From NCBI GenBank assembly GCA_019090795.1, contig JAHRVG010000029.1:39992-103991 (forward strand): a DNA stretch of 64,000 nt, given 5' to 3'. Of this stretch, positions 52,615 through 60,970 are shown one piece after another. The position numbers were made by a program, and so were the translations under genes. A model generated the notes under the pieces. The model was not told the DNA's origin, did no database searches, and saw only the letters and a list, made by a program, of their open reading frames with translations. Origin of the DNA: Paracoccaceae bacterium (GTDB lineage: Bacteria; Pseudomonadota; Alphaproteobacteria; Rhodobacterales; Rhodobacteraceae). How positions within the stretch are numbered: the stretch's first letter is position 1; each line of letters starts with the position of its first letter.

Positions 52615-53300
52615 ATCGTTTAGTCGAGCAAAAGGATGAACTGGTGCCGATAACACAGGCGCTACAATTGGATGGGGCAGATGTGCTGGATCTGGGGTGC
52701 GATACCGGCAGCTTGGCGCGGCGTGTTGCCAAAGAAACCGGTGCTGCCAGCGTCACTGCAATGGATGTTGACGCAGCGCAGATAGCCCGCGCCAAGGCCA
52801 AAGGTGGTGGGGTGAATTATCTGACGGGAGGGGCAGAAGCGTTGCCGCTGAAAGATGCCAGCCTAGATGCAGTTGTGATGATGAAATCCCTGCACCATGT
52901 GCCGATCCCGCAAATGGATGCGGCCTTTTCCGAGCTGTCCCGCGTGTTGCGTCCGGGGGGCTGTGTTTACATTTGCGAGCCCGCCTATGAAGGCCCGTTC
53001 AATGAAATCCTGCGTATTTTTCACGACGAGGGCGTGGTGCGCGCGGCAGCACTGGAGGCGATCAAGCGGGCTTTGGTCGGGCAATTCGAGCTAACAAAAG
53101 AATCCGATTATCTGCGTATTGTGCGCTATCAAAATCTTGAAGAATTTCGCAGCAAAATGATGAATTTGCCTTGGCTGCAAAACCGGATCACCCCTGAAAT
53201 CGAGGCGCAAGTGGCCGCTGCTTGGCCAAACCACGCCGCTGCTGATGGCAGTGCGGCCCTCTCATCGCGCATGCTGGTGTTTGTTTTGCGTAAGCGTTGA
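52611..53300 (+). CDS. SAM-dependent class I methyltransferase
   Basis: 229-residue protein with motif I VLDLGCDTGSLARRV (about residues 24-38), the acidic end of strand 2 (AMDVDAAQIARAKAK), DAVVMMKSLHHVP (about 85-97) and LRPGGCVYICEP, a standard SAM-binding fold. Substrate unknown. The coupling to the CitE-like gene suggests the same operon, but no methylation step is known in itaconate degradation. It could act on a by-product or a polyketide-like acid. Confidence 0.85.
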   Translation: MNRLVEQKDELVPITQALQLDGADVLDLGCDTGSLARRVAKETGAASVTAMDVDAAQIARAKAKGGGVNYLTGGAEALPLKDASLDAVVMMKSLHHVPIPQMDAAFSELSRVLRPGGCVYICEPAYEGPFNEILRIFHDEGVVRAAALEAIKRALVGQFELTKESDYLRIVRYQNLEEFRSKMMNLPWLQNRITPEIEAQVAAAWPNHAAADGSAALSSRMLVFVLRKR

Positions 53301-53326
53301 ACCACACTTTATCCAAGGAAAATACC

Positions 53327-54046
53327 ATGACCAAAGAAACCAACGCTAGCCGCCACCAGCCGCCGCAATCAGTGGACAAGGCTATCCGCTCCCGCCGTTC
53401 GATCCGTGCCTATTTGCCTGATCCGGTGGCAGATGAAACCATAAGTGAAATTCTGGAGCTGGCGGCCCGCGCGCCCAGTGGTACCAATACGCAACCGTGG
53501 AGAGTACATGTAGTGCGCGGTGCGGTGCGCGATCAACTGTGTGATGAAATCGAAGCGGCCTTTCTCGAAGGGGGGCAATATAGCGAAGAATACGCCTATG
53601 CACCGGACCCTTGGGGAGAACCCTATCTGACGCGCCGTCGTGCTACAGGTTGGGGGTTGTATGGAACGCTTGGGATCGTAAAGGGCGACAAGGAAAAAAT
53701 GCAGGCGCAACACGCGCGCAATTTCCGCCTCTTCGATGCGCCGGTGGGAATCTTTGTCACCATCGAGCGGGGGCTGGAGCTAGGATCCTGGCTCGATATT
53801 GGCCTGTTTCTGCAAAACCTGATGCTGGCGGCGCGGGGTAAGGGGCTGGATACGTGTCCCCAACAGGCCTTTGCCGGTTATCACGCGATTATCCAAAAAC
53901 GGCTGGCGATTCCTGATGAAGAAATGGTGGTTTGCGGGGTGGCGCTGGGGCATGCTGATATGAGTGCACCCGAAAACCACTTTACCCCCGCGCGCGAGCC
54001 GGTCACAGCATTTGCCCGCTTTGTGGACGATTTTTCTGCCGGTTAA
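53327..54046 (+). CDS. Nitroreductase-family FMN protein
   Basis: 239-residue flavoprotein. The ATG at 53327 is preferred because CAAGGAA lies just upstream. VDKAIRSRRSIRAYLPDPVADETISEILELAARAPSGTNTQPWRVHVV is the conserved N-terminal FMN-binding part, and DTCPQQAFAGYHAIIQKRLAIPDEEMVVCGVALGHAD the C-terminal one. Such enzymes reduce nitro groups, quinones or enones with NAD(P)H. It follows the methyltransferase gene by 26 bases and could reduce an unsaturated intermediate; the role is open. Confidence 0.88.
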   Translation: MTKETNASRHQPPQSVDKAIRSRRSIRAYLPDPVADETISEILELAARAPSGTNTQPWRVHVVRGAVRDQLCDEIEAAFLEGGQYSEEYAYAPDPWGEPYLTRRRATGWGLYGTLGIVKGDKEKMQAQHARNFRLFDAPVGIFVTIERGLELGSWLDIGLFLQNLMLAARGKGLDTCPQQAFAGYHAIIQKRLAIPDEEMVVCGVALGHADMSAPENHFTPAREPVTAFARFVDDFSAG

Positions 54047-54139
54047 CGCTGCGTCAAATTCTGAAAACCAGCGGTTTGACCTGTTACCACTTGAAAAGCG
54101 GCGGGTTAATCTAGCGGCGAATCTTTGTGGAGACGATAA

Positions 54140-55297
54140 ATGAGCCTTTTTACTGAAACTGCCGCTTGGGTAGAAGATGAGCACCGGATGTTCGCCGACA
54201 CCGCACATAAGCTGTTTTCTGACGAACTTGCCCCCAATACAGAAAAATGGGCCGAAGCGGGCATTGTGGATCGTGAATTTTGGCGCACTGTTGGCGCACA
54301 GGGCGTTATGGGCGGCGCAGTACCCGAGGAATACGGCGGATTTGGTGGTGGTATCGGCTTTGATGCGATCACCACTTATGAGCAGGGCCGCGTTGGGGAT
54401 ACTGGCTGGGGTTATGGCATTCAGTCAATTGTGACCCATTACATCATGGCCTTTGGTTCAGAGGACCAGAAAAAGAAATGGGGACCGGGGTTGGTTAGCG
54501 GCGATATCGTTGCGGCAATTGCGATGACGGAACCGGACACCGGATCTGATTTGCAGAACGTGCAGACCTTTGCAGAACGCGATGGCAATCACTATAAGAT
54601 CAACGGCTCCAAGACCTTCATCACCAATGGTCACACGGCGGATATCGTTGTGATTGTTTGCAAAACAGACCGTAAGGCCGGCGCCAAAGGTGTGTCGCTG
54701 ATCGTATTGGAAACCGAAGGTGCCGAAGGCTTTCGCCGGGGGCGCAACCTCAGAAAACTGGGGATGAAAGGGTCTGACACGGCTGAGCTGTTTTTTAAGG
54801 ATATGCGCGTGCCTACTTCCAATCTTCTGGGTCCGGAAGAGGGGCAAGGTTTCTATCAACTGATGAAACAATTGCCCTGGGAGCGACTGATGATTTCAAT
54901 CACCGCACTGGGGTTCATTGATTTCGCAATTGAGCAAACGGTCGCCTATACTCAGGAACGCAAGGCTTTTGGCAAGCGGATTATGGATTTCCAGAACACC
55001 CGTTTCAAGCTTGCGGAATGCAAAACCAAAGCGGAATTGCTACGCTCGTTTGTCAATGATTGTATCGGGCGGCTAGAAGCAGGCAAGCTGGATGCGGCCA
55101 CCGCTTCTATGGCAAAATACTGGGGGTCGCAGACACAAAACGAGGTGATGCATGAGTGCCTGCAATTATTTGGTGGCAATGGTTTCATGATGGAGTACCC
55201 GATTGCACGGCTCTATGCAGACAGCCGGGTGCAGATGATTTACGGCGGCACAAACGAGATCATGAAAGAGCTGATTGCCCGCTCGCTTGATGTTTAA
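54140..55297 (+). CDS. Acyl-CoA dehydrogenase, long-chain (LCAD)-like
   Basis: 385-residue ACAD with strong similarity to mammalian long-chain acyl-CoA dehydrogenase: C-terminal CLQLFGGNGFMMEYPIARLYADSRVQMIYGGTNEIMKELIARS. As in LCAD the C-terminal site is Gly (IYGGT) and the catalytic Glu is in helix G (FAIEQTVAYTQERKAFGK), so activity is expected. The usual loop MTEPDTGSDLQNVQTFAERDGNHYKINGSKTFITNGHTAD is complete. LCAD enzymes accept long and 2-methyl-branched acyl-CoAs, fitting the racemase and hydratase-2 nearby. It has its own 93-bp upstream gap and a downstream terminator. Confidence 0.93.
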   Translation: MSLFTETAAWVEDEHRMFADTAHKLFSDELAPNTEKWAEAGIVDREFWRTVGAQGVMGGAVPEEYGGFGGGIGFDAITTYEQGRVGDTGWGYGIQSIVTHYIMAFGSEDQKKKWGPGLVSGDIVAAIAMTEPDTGSDLQNVQTFAERDGNHYKINGSKTFITNGHTADIVVIVCKTDRKAGAKGVSLIVLETEGAEGFRRGRNLRKLGMKGSDTAELFFKDMRVPTSNLLGPEEGQGFYQLMKQLPWERLMISITALGFIDFAIEQTVAYTQERKAFGKRIMDFQNTRFKLAECKTKAELLRSFVNDCIGRLEAGKLDAATASMAKYWGSQTQNEVMHECLQLFGGNGFMMEYPIARLYADSRVQMIYGGTNEIMKELIARSLDV

Positions 55298-55312
55298 AAC
55301 GATTGGTATCGG

Positions 55313-55346
55313 GAAGAAGCCGACTTAATCCGGCTTCTTCTTTTTT
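55313..55346. terminator. Bidirectional terminator between convergent genes
   Basis: Perfect 10-bp arms GAAGAAGCCG and CGGCTTCTTC around ACTTAATC, with six T at the right. It includes the last codons and stop of the minus-strand CoA-transferase and lies 15 bases after the LCAD-like stop. Confidence 0.85.
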
Positions 55347-56491
55347 AAAATATCGTCGCTATGCTCGCCCAGTTTTGGCACTGGCAGTATGTCGTGACGT
55401 GCCGGGGTAGCCGAGTACTTCACCGATGGTTTCGTGGTCCAAAGCGCCCCCTCGGTCGGGTGTTCTATCTTTTGGAAGAAACCCGTTGCTGCCAGATGCG
55501 GATCATTTGGCAGATCTTTCAGCCTGCGCACAGGCATGGCCGGGATATCGGCTTCCTCCATCAGCGTGATCCACTCTGCCGTGGTGCGTTCTGGCGCGAT
55601 TTGAGCGACCATGTCGTAAATCCCGCCGATGTTTAAGCTACGCTCGTTCATGTTGGTGACCCACGGGTGATCCAGCATTTCATCACGCCCGACGGATTTA
55701 AAAAACCGCGCCCACTGAGCATTGGTATAGGGCAGTAGGGTTATAAACCCGTCCTTGGTTTGCACCGGGCGCCGATGTGGCACCAGCATCCGTTTATAGC
55801 CGAAACTTTCCGGCTCATCCTCAAACGTGGCGGCGGCCATGTGTTCAACCATCAAGAAAGAAGCAAGGGTTTCGAACATCGGCACTTCGACGTGCTGAGC
55901 TTGTCCTGTGCGTTCGCGGTGGAACAGGGCGGTCATGACGGCATGGGCGGCCGTCACCCCGCCCAATTTATCGGCGATGATTGTTGGCGCATAGGCGGGC
56001 GGATTGTCGGGGTTTTGCATCATGGCCAGCGACGCCATTCCGGAAACCGACTGTACGCTGTCATCATAGGCAGGTTTGTCGGCATAGGGGCCATCCGAAC
56101 CAAAACCCACCGCAGCAACGGTGATCAGCTTGGGATTCAGCGCGCGCAACTGATCTGGCGCCAGAGACAGACGAGCAAGGGCGGCTGGGCGAATGCTGGA
56201 GATAAACACATCCGCATCGGTCAGTAATTCCAGCAATTCTTCGCGGCCCTCGGCGGTTTTCAAGTCCAGCACAATACTGCGTTTGTTACGGTTGATACCT
56301 ATAAAGGCCGCCCCCATGCCGGGGCTTTTTGCGGGCAGCACCAGTCGCAGCATATCGCCCTCAGGGCTTTCGACCTTAATCACATCTGCGCCCAGATCGC
56401 CCAACATCTGCGTGGCCAGTGGGCCAAACACAACAGACGTCATGTCAATGATTTTAATGCCGTCAAGGGCACCGGCGGTTTTTTTGTTCAT
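55325..56491 (-). CDS. Class III CoA-transferase
   Basis: 388-residue CaiB/BaiF enzyme with LDGIKIIDMTSVVFGPLATQMLGDLGADVIKVESPEGDMLR, NRNKRSIVLDLKTAEG and probable catalytic Asp143 (PAYDDSVQSVSG). The start at 56491 is chosen because the ATG at 56524 falls at or before the expected transcription start of the promoter at 56527-56555. Divergent from the DUF35-thiolase operon with a shared palindrome, so co-regulated. It would activate a fatty or branched acid for the beta-oxidation genes. Confidence 0.9.
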   Translation of the reverse strand: MNKKTAGALDGIKIIDMTSVVFGPLATQMLGDLGADVIKVESPEGDMLRLVLPAKSPGMGAAFIGINRNKRSIVLDLKTAEGREELLELLTDADVFISSIRPAALARLSLAPDQLRALNPKLITVAAVGFGSDGPYADKPAYDDSVQSVSGMASLAMMQNPDNPPAYAPTIIADKLGGVTAAHAVMTALFHRERTGQAQHVEVPMFETLASFLMVEHMAAATFEDEPESFGYKRMLVPHRRPVQTKDGFITLLPYTNAQWARFFKSVGRDEMLDHPWVTNMNERSLNIGGIYDMVAQIAPERTTAEWITLMEEADIPAMPVRRLKDLPNDPHLAATGFFQKIEHPTEGALWTTKPSVKYSATPARHDILPVPKLGEHSDDILKKKKPD

Positions 56492-56526
56492 AATAGACTG
56501 CTCGCGAGGTTTGAAGAGTTGCATTA

Positions 56527-56555
56527 AATCTAACGTCTGTTAGAAATGCGGTCAA
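56527..56555 (-). promoter_or_regulatory. Promoter of the CoA-transferase with operator inside
   Basis: On the minus strand TTGACC and TAGATT are 17 bases apart. The palindrome TCTAACGTCTGTTAGA (56529-56544) overlaps the -10 element and spacer, a typical repressor position. Confidence 0.7.
56529..56544 (+). promoter_or_regulatory. Operator copy 3, perfect palindrome
   Basis: TCTAAC-GTCT-GTTAGA, perfect 6-bp arms around a 4-base spacer, in the divergent gap between the CoA-transferase and the DUF35-thiolase genes. Matches the sites at 15240, 15286 and 60194. Confidence 0.75.
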
Positions 56556-56597
56556 TAAGGATTCGTAACCTGCCTTGTATGGCAGAAGGAGAGCAGT

Positions 56598-56975
56598 ATG
56601 GGAAACCCATTGGGACCGGACGCAACATTTCGGGATGGGCTGTCAAAAGGGCAGATCAATTTGCAGCAATGTGGGAATTGCGATCAGTTCATCTTTTTCC
56701 CACGGATCAATTGTCCGCATTGCGGCGGCACATCACTGACTTGGCACCCCGCTTCCGGCAAAGGCGAGGTGCATACTGCCACCACCGTGCGGCGCCGGGC
56801 GGAAAAGGGCGGCGATTATAACGTCAGCATGATCGAACTGGCCGAGGGCGTGCGCATGATGAGCCGGGTTGACGGCATTGCACCGCTAGACGTGAAAATC
56901 GGCTTGGCGATCACCGCGTTTGCGGGCGAAATCGACGGCATCCCTGCCGTTTTGTGTAAACCGGCGGAGGGTTGA
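56598..56975 (+). CDS. DUF35/OB-fold protein with zinc ribbon
   Basis: 125-residue protein of the DUF35 family: an N-terminal rubredoxin-like zinc ribbon with Cys25, Cys28, Cys39 and Cys42 (CGNC, CPHC), then an OB fold. Such proteins act as required partners of SCP2-type thiolases or of steroid retro-aldolases, docking acyl-CoA. It sits 3 bases before the thiolase-like gene, so the two should form one complex. Length is normal. Confidence 0.9.
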   Translation: MGNPLGPDATFRDGLSKGQINLQQCGNCDQFIFFPRINCPHCGGTSLTWHPASGKGEVHTATTVRRRAEKGGDYNVSMIELAEGVRMMSRVDGIAPLDVKIGLAITAFAGEIDGIPAVLCKPAEG

Positions 56976-56978
56976 ACC

Positions 56979-58130
56979 ATGGGTGATAATTTACGCGGAA
57001 AATCCGCAATCGTAGGTGTAGGCCATGCCGGCTTTGGCGAGGCACACGGCCAAACAGCCTATGAAATCATGGCACAATCTTCGCTGACGGCGCTTGCCGA
57101 TGCGGGTCTGAAACTCAGCGATGTAGACGGGCTGTTCTGTACCATGATGGAAGACAGTATGCCCGTGGTGATGGCGGCGGAATATCTGGGCATCACACCG
57201 CGTTATATAGACGGCACTATGTCGGGTGGTTCCTCTTTTGTGAATTACCTGACCTCAGCCACAATGGCATTGGAAATGGGCCTGTGTGATGTGGCGTTGA
57301 TTTGTTACGGATCGAACCAGCGCTCAGCTTCTGGAAAATTGGTGACGGCCTCAAAATTGCCCCCCTATGAGGGGCTGTACAGCCCACGCTATCCGATTTC
57401 GGGATACGCACTGGCGGCAGCGCGGCATATGCATGAATACGGCACCACACGTGAAAACCTGGCCGATGTGGCCGTGGCAGCACGGGCATGGGCCAGTCAC
57501 AACCCAGAAGCCTTCATGCGTGATCCGCTCACCCGCGAAGATGTTCTGGCATCCCGTATGGTGAGTGATCCACTGACCAAGCTGGATTGTTGCTTGGTCA
57601 CTGACGGTGGCGGGGCGATTGTTTTGGTGCGGGCTGACCGTGCCAAAGATTTCCCAAATGCACCGGTTTATGTGTTGGGTTCGGCGGCAGAAAGCAGCCA
57701 TCGCCAAATTTCCCAGATGAAGGATTACACCACTACTGCAGCGCGTGAATCCGGCAAACGGGCCTTTGAGATTGCGGGCGTAACGCCCAAAGATATTGAT
57801 GTGGTTGAGCTGTATGACGCCTTTACCATCAACACGGTCCTGTTTTTAGAAGACCTCGGATTTTGCCAAAAAGGTGAAGGCGGGGCGTTTGTATCGGACG
57901 GAAACATCGCACCGGGCGGAGGGCTAGCGGTCAACACCAATGGCGGCGGCTTGTCCTGTGTGCATCCGGGTATGTACGGCATTTTCACTGTGATCGAGGC
58001 CGCGCGCCAGATCAGAGGAGATGCACCGGGAATACAGTTGGATGGTGTTGAACTTGCGGTAGCGCATGGCAATGGCGGTGTGCTGTCCAGTCAGGTCACG
58101 GCCATTCTAGGCGGCGCAAGCACAGTTTAG
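56979..58130 (+). CDS. Thiolase-like protein (SCP-x/Ltp type), Cys-less
   Basis: 383-residue thiolase-fold protein. At the position of the nucleophilic Cys of thiolases the sequence is TMSGGSSF (residues 80-87), so no Cys. Tyr279 in VELYDAFT is conserved, as in the Ltp2 retro-aldolase of cholesterol side-chain degradation, and His329 (SCVHPGMYG) and His363 (AHGNGG) keep the fold's C-terminal loops. It lies directly behind a DUF35 gene, the same pairing as in Ltp2-DUF35. Retro-aldol cleavage of a branched beta-hydroxyacyl-CoA is a better guess than thiolysis, but unproven. Confidence 0.88.
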   Translation: MGDNLRGKSAIVGVGHAGFGEAHGQTAYEIMAQSSLTALADAGLKLSDVDGLFCTMMEDSMPVVMAAEYLGITPRYIDGTMSGGSSFVNYLTSATMALEMGLCDVALICYGSNQRSASGKLVTASKLPPYEGLYSPRYPISGYALAAARHMHEYGTTRENLADVAVAARAWASHNPEAFMRDPLTREDVLASRMVSDPLTKLDCCLVTDGGGAIVLVRADRAKDFPNAPVYVLGSAAESSHRQISQMKDYTTTAARESGKRAFEIAGVTPKDIDVVELYDAFTINTVLFLEDLGFCQKGEGGAFVSDGNIAPGGGLAVNTNGGGLSCVHPGMYGIFTVIEAARQIRGDAPGIQLDGVELAVAHGNGGVLSSQVTAILGGASTV

Positions 58131-58155
58131 TTTTGAACAGAAAAGGGAGAAGAAG

Positions 58156-59007
58156 ATGGATATTGATGCACTGAATAATTGGAAGTTCGAGGATATCGAA
58201 CACACCTATACCGAACGCGACACCATGCTTTATGCGCTTGGGCTGGGTTTTGGTGAAGACCCTAATGACGTCAAAGAGCTGGCCTATGTTTACGAGGATG
58301 GCCTGAAAACCATGCCAAGCATGGCACTTGTTTTGGGCTATCCGGGGTTCTGGGTAAAAGACCCCAAAACAGGTATCACCTGGCAAAAGGTTCTGCACGG
58401 CGAACAGTGGCTAGACGTTAATAAACCGCTGCCAGTAGCGGGAACAGTGATCGGGCGCACCCGCATTGACCAGATTTCTGACAAAGGCGAGGGCAAAGGC
58501 GCAGTTATGTACCTCACCCGCGATATCATTGACAAAGCCAGCGATGAGTTATTGGCGCAGGTAAAAATGTCAACCTTCTGTCGCGGTGATGGTGGTTTTG
58601 GGGGTGAAAACCTGCCCGGCCCGAAACCTGCTGTGATCCCCGATCGCGCACCGGACCATGTTTGTGAACTAACAACCCTGCCGCGCCAAGCGCTGATTTA
58701 TCGCTTGAGTGGGGATTATAATCCTTTGCACGCTGATCCTGCTGTGGCCCGGTCTGTTGGGTTTGATCGCCCGATTTTGCATGGAATGGCCACTTATGGA
58801 ATTGCGGGTCGCGCTGTTCTCAAAACGGTTTGCGATTATGATGCTGCAAAACTGGTTGGTCTGGATGTCCGGTTTTCTGCACCTGTTTATCCCGGTGAAA
58901 CCGTGCGTGTGGAAATCTGGCAGGACGGTAAGGAAATCCGTTTCCGCGCATCTGTTGTAGAACGGGATGTCGTGGTGCTGAACAATGGTGCCGCACGGCT
59001 TGCCTAA
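58156..59007 (+). CDS. MaoC-family (hydratase 2-type) enoyl-CoA hydratase
   Basis: 283-residue double-hot-dog protein. The C-terminal half carries the hydratase-2 motif with Asp187 and His192 (SGDYNPLHADPAVARSVGFDRPILHGM), as in peroxisomal multifunctional enzyme type 2; the N-terminal half is the degenerate partner fold. Such enzymes make (R)-3-hydroxyacyl-CoA from 2-trans-enoyl-CoA, including branched steroid side-chain and pristanoyl substrates. It follows the thiolase-like gene by 25 bases, with GGGAGAAGAAG before the ATG. Confidence 0.92.
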   Translation: MDIDALNNWKFEDIEHTYTERDTMLYALGLGFGEDPNDVKELAYVYEDGLKTMPSMALVLGYPGFWVKDPKTGITWQKVLHGEQWLDVNKPLPVAGTVIGRTRIDQISDKGEGKGAVMYLTRDIIDKASDELLAQVKMSTFCRGDGGFGGENLPGPKPAVIPDRAPDHVCELTTLPRQALIYRLSGDYNPLHADPAVARSVGFDRPILHGMATYGIAGRAVLKTVCDYDAAKLVGLDVRFSAPVYPGETVRVEIWQDGKEIRFRASVVERDVVVLNNGAARLA

Positions 59008-59019
59008 AGGAATAATGCA

Positions 59020-60165
59020 ATGACCCAACCGCTTGACGATATTCTGGTGCTGGATTTCAGTACACTTTTACCTGGGCCAATGGCCACGCTGATGCTGGCC
59101 GAGGCCGGAGCGGAGGTGATCAAACTCGAACGCCCCGTCACTGGCGAAGATATGCGTTTAACGGAGCCCAGACTTGAGGGGCGCAGTTTGGGTTATGCAG
59201 TACTGAACCGGGGCAAGAAAAGCATTGCTCTGGATCTGAAAACCAAAGGCGCAGTCGAGAGCCTGCGCCCGCTGATCGAAAAGGCGGACGTCATTGTTGA
59301 ACAGTTCCGTCCCGGTGTGATGGATCGTCTGGGCTTGGGATATGAAGCAATAAAGGCGATTAATCCGGCAATTATCTATTGCTCGATTACCGGCTATGGC
59401 CAGACTGGCCCAAAGGCTATGGCCGCGGGTCACGACATGAACTACGTCGGGGATGCGGGTGTTCTATCCCTGAATTCCGGCCCGGTTGACCAGCCTACCA
59501 ACCCGTTTGCCCTGCTCGCCGATATTGGCGGTGGTACCTATCCAGCAGTGATGAATATCCTGCTGGCCCTGCGCCAACGTGACAAGAACGGGCAGGGTGC
59601 CTATCTGGATATCGCCATGGCCGAGGGCGCCTTTGCCTTTGCCTATTGGGCCCATGCTAAGGGTGTTGTTGCTAAAGAGAATATCGAAAATGGAAGTGAT
59701 CGTCTGACGGGCGGTCGGGCCCGTTACCGGATGTATCCGGCCGCAGATGGGCGACAGGTTATCGTTGGCGCAATTGAGGAAAAATTCTGGGCTGCCTTTT
59801 GCGATGTGATTGAATTGCCGCAGGCCTTGCGCGATGATCAGAATGATCCGGAGGCCACTGTGGCAGAGGTGGCGCGCCGTCTTGGTGCCAAACCTGCGGA
59901 TCATTGGGAGCCTTTGCTCGAAGCTGCGGATTGCTGCTGTTCCATTATCAAAACACCGCTAGAGGCTTCGCGTGATCCCCATTTTGTGGCGCGCGGGGTG
60001 TTTGACTGGAAAACCTCGGTTGGCGAATCGCAGATTGCCGCGCTGCCGCTGCCGATTGCACGTGAGTTTCGCGCTGCACCATCTAATTCGGCGCGCGCGC
60101 CTGATCTAGGGGATCAGAACGTTGCATTCGGATTTAAGAACGTTGCGGAAAAAGATGCTGGGTAA
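59020..60165 (+). CDS. Alpha-methylacyl-CoA racemase-like protein
   Basis: 381-residue class III CoA-transferase-superfamily protein. N-terminal LVLDFSTLLPGPMATLMLAEAGAEVIKLERPVTGEDMR is typical of AMACR/MCR. His138 (AAGHDMNY) and Asp168 (LADIGGG) have the same 30-residue spacing as His126 and Asp156 of mycobacterial MCR. It would interconvert (2R)- and (2S)-2-methylacyl-CoA, needed because dehydrogenases take only one form. Plain CoA transfer is an alternative. Followed by a 73-bp gap with operator copy 4. Confidence 0.85.
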   Translation: MTQPLDDILVLDFSTLLPGPMATLMLAEAGAEVIKLERPVTGEDMRLTEPRLEGRSLGYAVLNRGKKSIALDLKTKGAVESLRPLIEKADVIVEQFRPGVMDRLGLGYEAIKAINPAIIYCSITGYGQTGPKAMAAGHDMNYVGDAGVLSLNSGPVDQPTNPFALLADIGGGTYPAVMNILLALRQRDKNGQGAYLDIAMAEGAFAFAYWAHAKGVVAKENIENGSDRLTGGRARYRMYPAADGRQVIVGAIEEKFWAAFCDVIELPQALRDDQNDPEATVAEVARRLGAKPADHWEPLLEAADCCCSIIKTPLEASRDPHFVARGVFDWKTSVGESQIAALPLPIAREFRAAPSNSARAPDLGDQNVAFGFKNVAEKDAG

Positions 60166-60167
60166 GG

Positions 60168-60209
60168 TTGACGCGGTCCGAGGAATAAAATAATCTAACA
60201 TTCGTTAGA
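60168..60209 (+). promoter_or_regulatory. Promoter with operator copy 4
   Basis: TTGACG (60168-60173) and TAATCT (60191-60196) are 17 bases apart. The palindrome TCTAAC-ATTC-GTTAGA (60194-60209) overlaps the -10. It drives the transglutaminase-MaoC-ACAD-ACAD operon. Confidence 0.75.
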
Positions 60210-60238
60210 ATATTGTCAAACACGTTAAAGGGGTTGCA

Positions 60239-60970
60239 ATGTCAGGACCGGAAACAAGACCTTCAGCAGAGGCAGCACGATTTGTTTCGCCTGCGTATTA
60301 TGTCAATAGCGACAGTCCTGAAGTGTTGGCGTTTACCGCCAGGGCCTTGCAGGATTTAGCACCGGATGCATCAGAAAAAGACAGAGCGATTCGCTTGTTT
60401 GAGGCTGTCCGTGACGATATTCGCTATGATCCTTATACGTTTGCTCTGAATGCAGAGGATTATCGCGCGAGCGAAGTTGCGGGCATGGATGCGGCTTTCT
60501 GTGTCCCCAAAGCGGTTCTGCTTACTGCTTGCCTGCGTGCAACGGGCATTCCGGCGGCTTTGGGGTTTGCAGACGTGCGCAATCACCTGAACACGCCGAA
60601 ATTGGCCGAGCTGATGGAAACCGACCTGTTTATTTATCACGGTTATGTGCAGCTGTGGCTGGGCGACCAGTGCTATAAGGTGACGCCGGCTTTCAACATG
60701 GACCTGTGTCAGCGTTTCGGGGTTAAGCCATTGGTGTTTGACGGCGAGCATGATGCCCTGTTCCATGAATTTGATGAACAAGATCAGCGGCATATGGAAT
60801 ACGTTAATGATCGCGGATTGTTCGAGGATATTCCGGTAGAAGAGTTTTTGCAGGCCTTTAAAGTGACCTACCCAAAGCTTGAGGAATACAACCGCAAGCA
60901 ACTTTTGGCACAGGGTGCGACTGGGTTTGATGCGGGTTTTGCCCCGTCTGAACAAGGCTCCAATTCATGA
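60239..60970 (+). CDS. Transglutaminase-like protein in a beta-oxidation operon
   Basis: 243-residue cytosolic protein with a transglutaminase/protease-like core: Cys88 (AAFCVPKAVLLTACLRATGIPAALGF) and His134 (YHGYVQLWLG). Where the third catalytic residue (usually Asp in a xDPT segment) is expected the sequence reads KVTPAFN, with Thr149. The C-terminal part (from about 170) is acidic and helical. Cys-His hydrolases in such operons may cleave an amide or thioester; no substrate is known. It overlaps the MaoC gene by 4 bases, which strongly ties it to acyl-CoA metabolism. Confidence 0.82.
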   Translation: MSGPETRPSAEAARFVSPAYYVNSDSPEVLAFTARALQDLAPDASEKDRAIRLFEAVRDDIRYDPYTFALNAEDYRASEVAGMDAAFCVPKAVLLTACLRATGIPAALGFADVRNHLNTPKLAELMETDLFIYHGYVQLWLGDQCYKVTPAFNMDLCQRFGVKPLVFDGEHDALFHEFDEQDQRHMEYVNDRGLFEDIPVEEFLQAFKVTYPKLEEYNRKQLLAQGATGFDAGFAPSEQGSNS

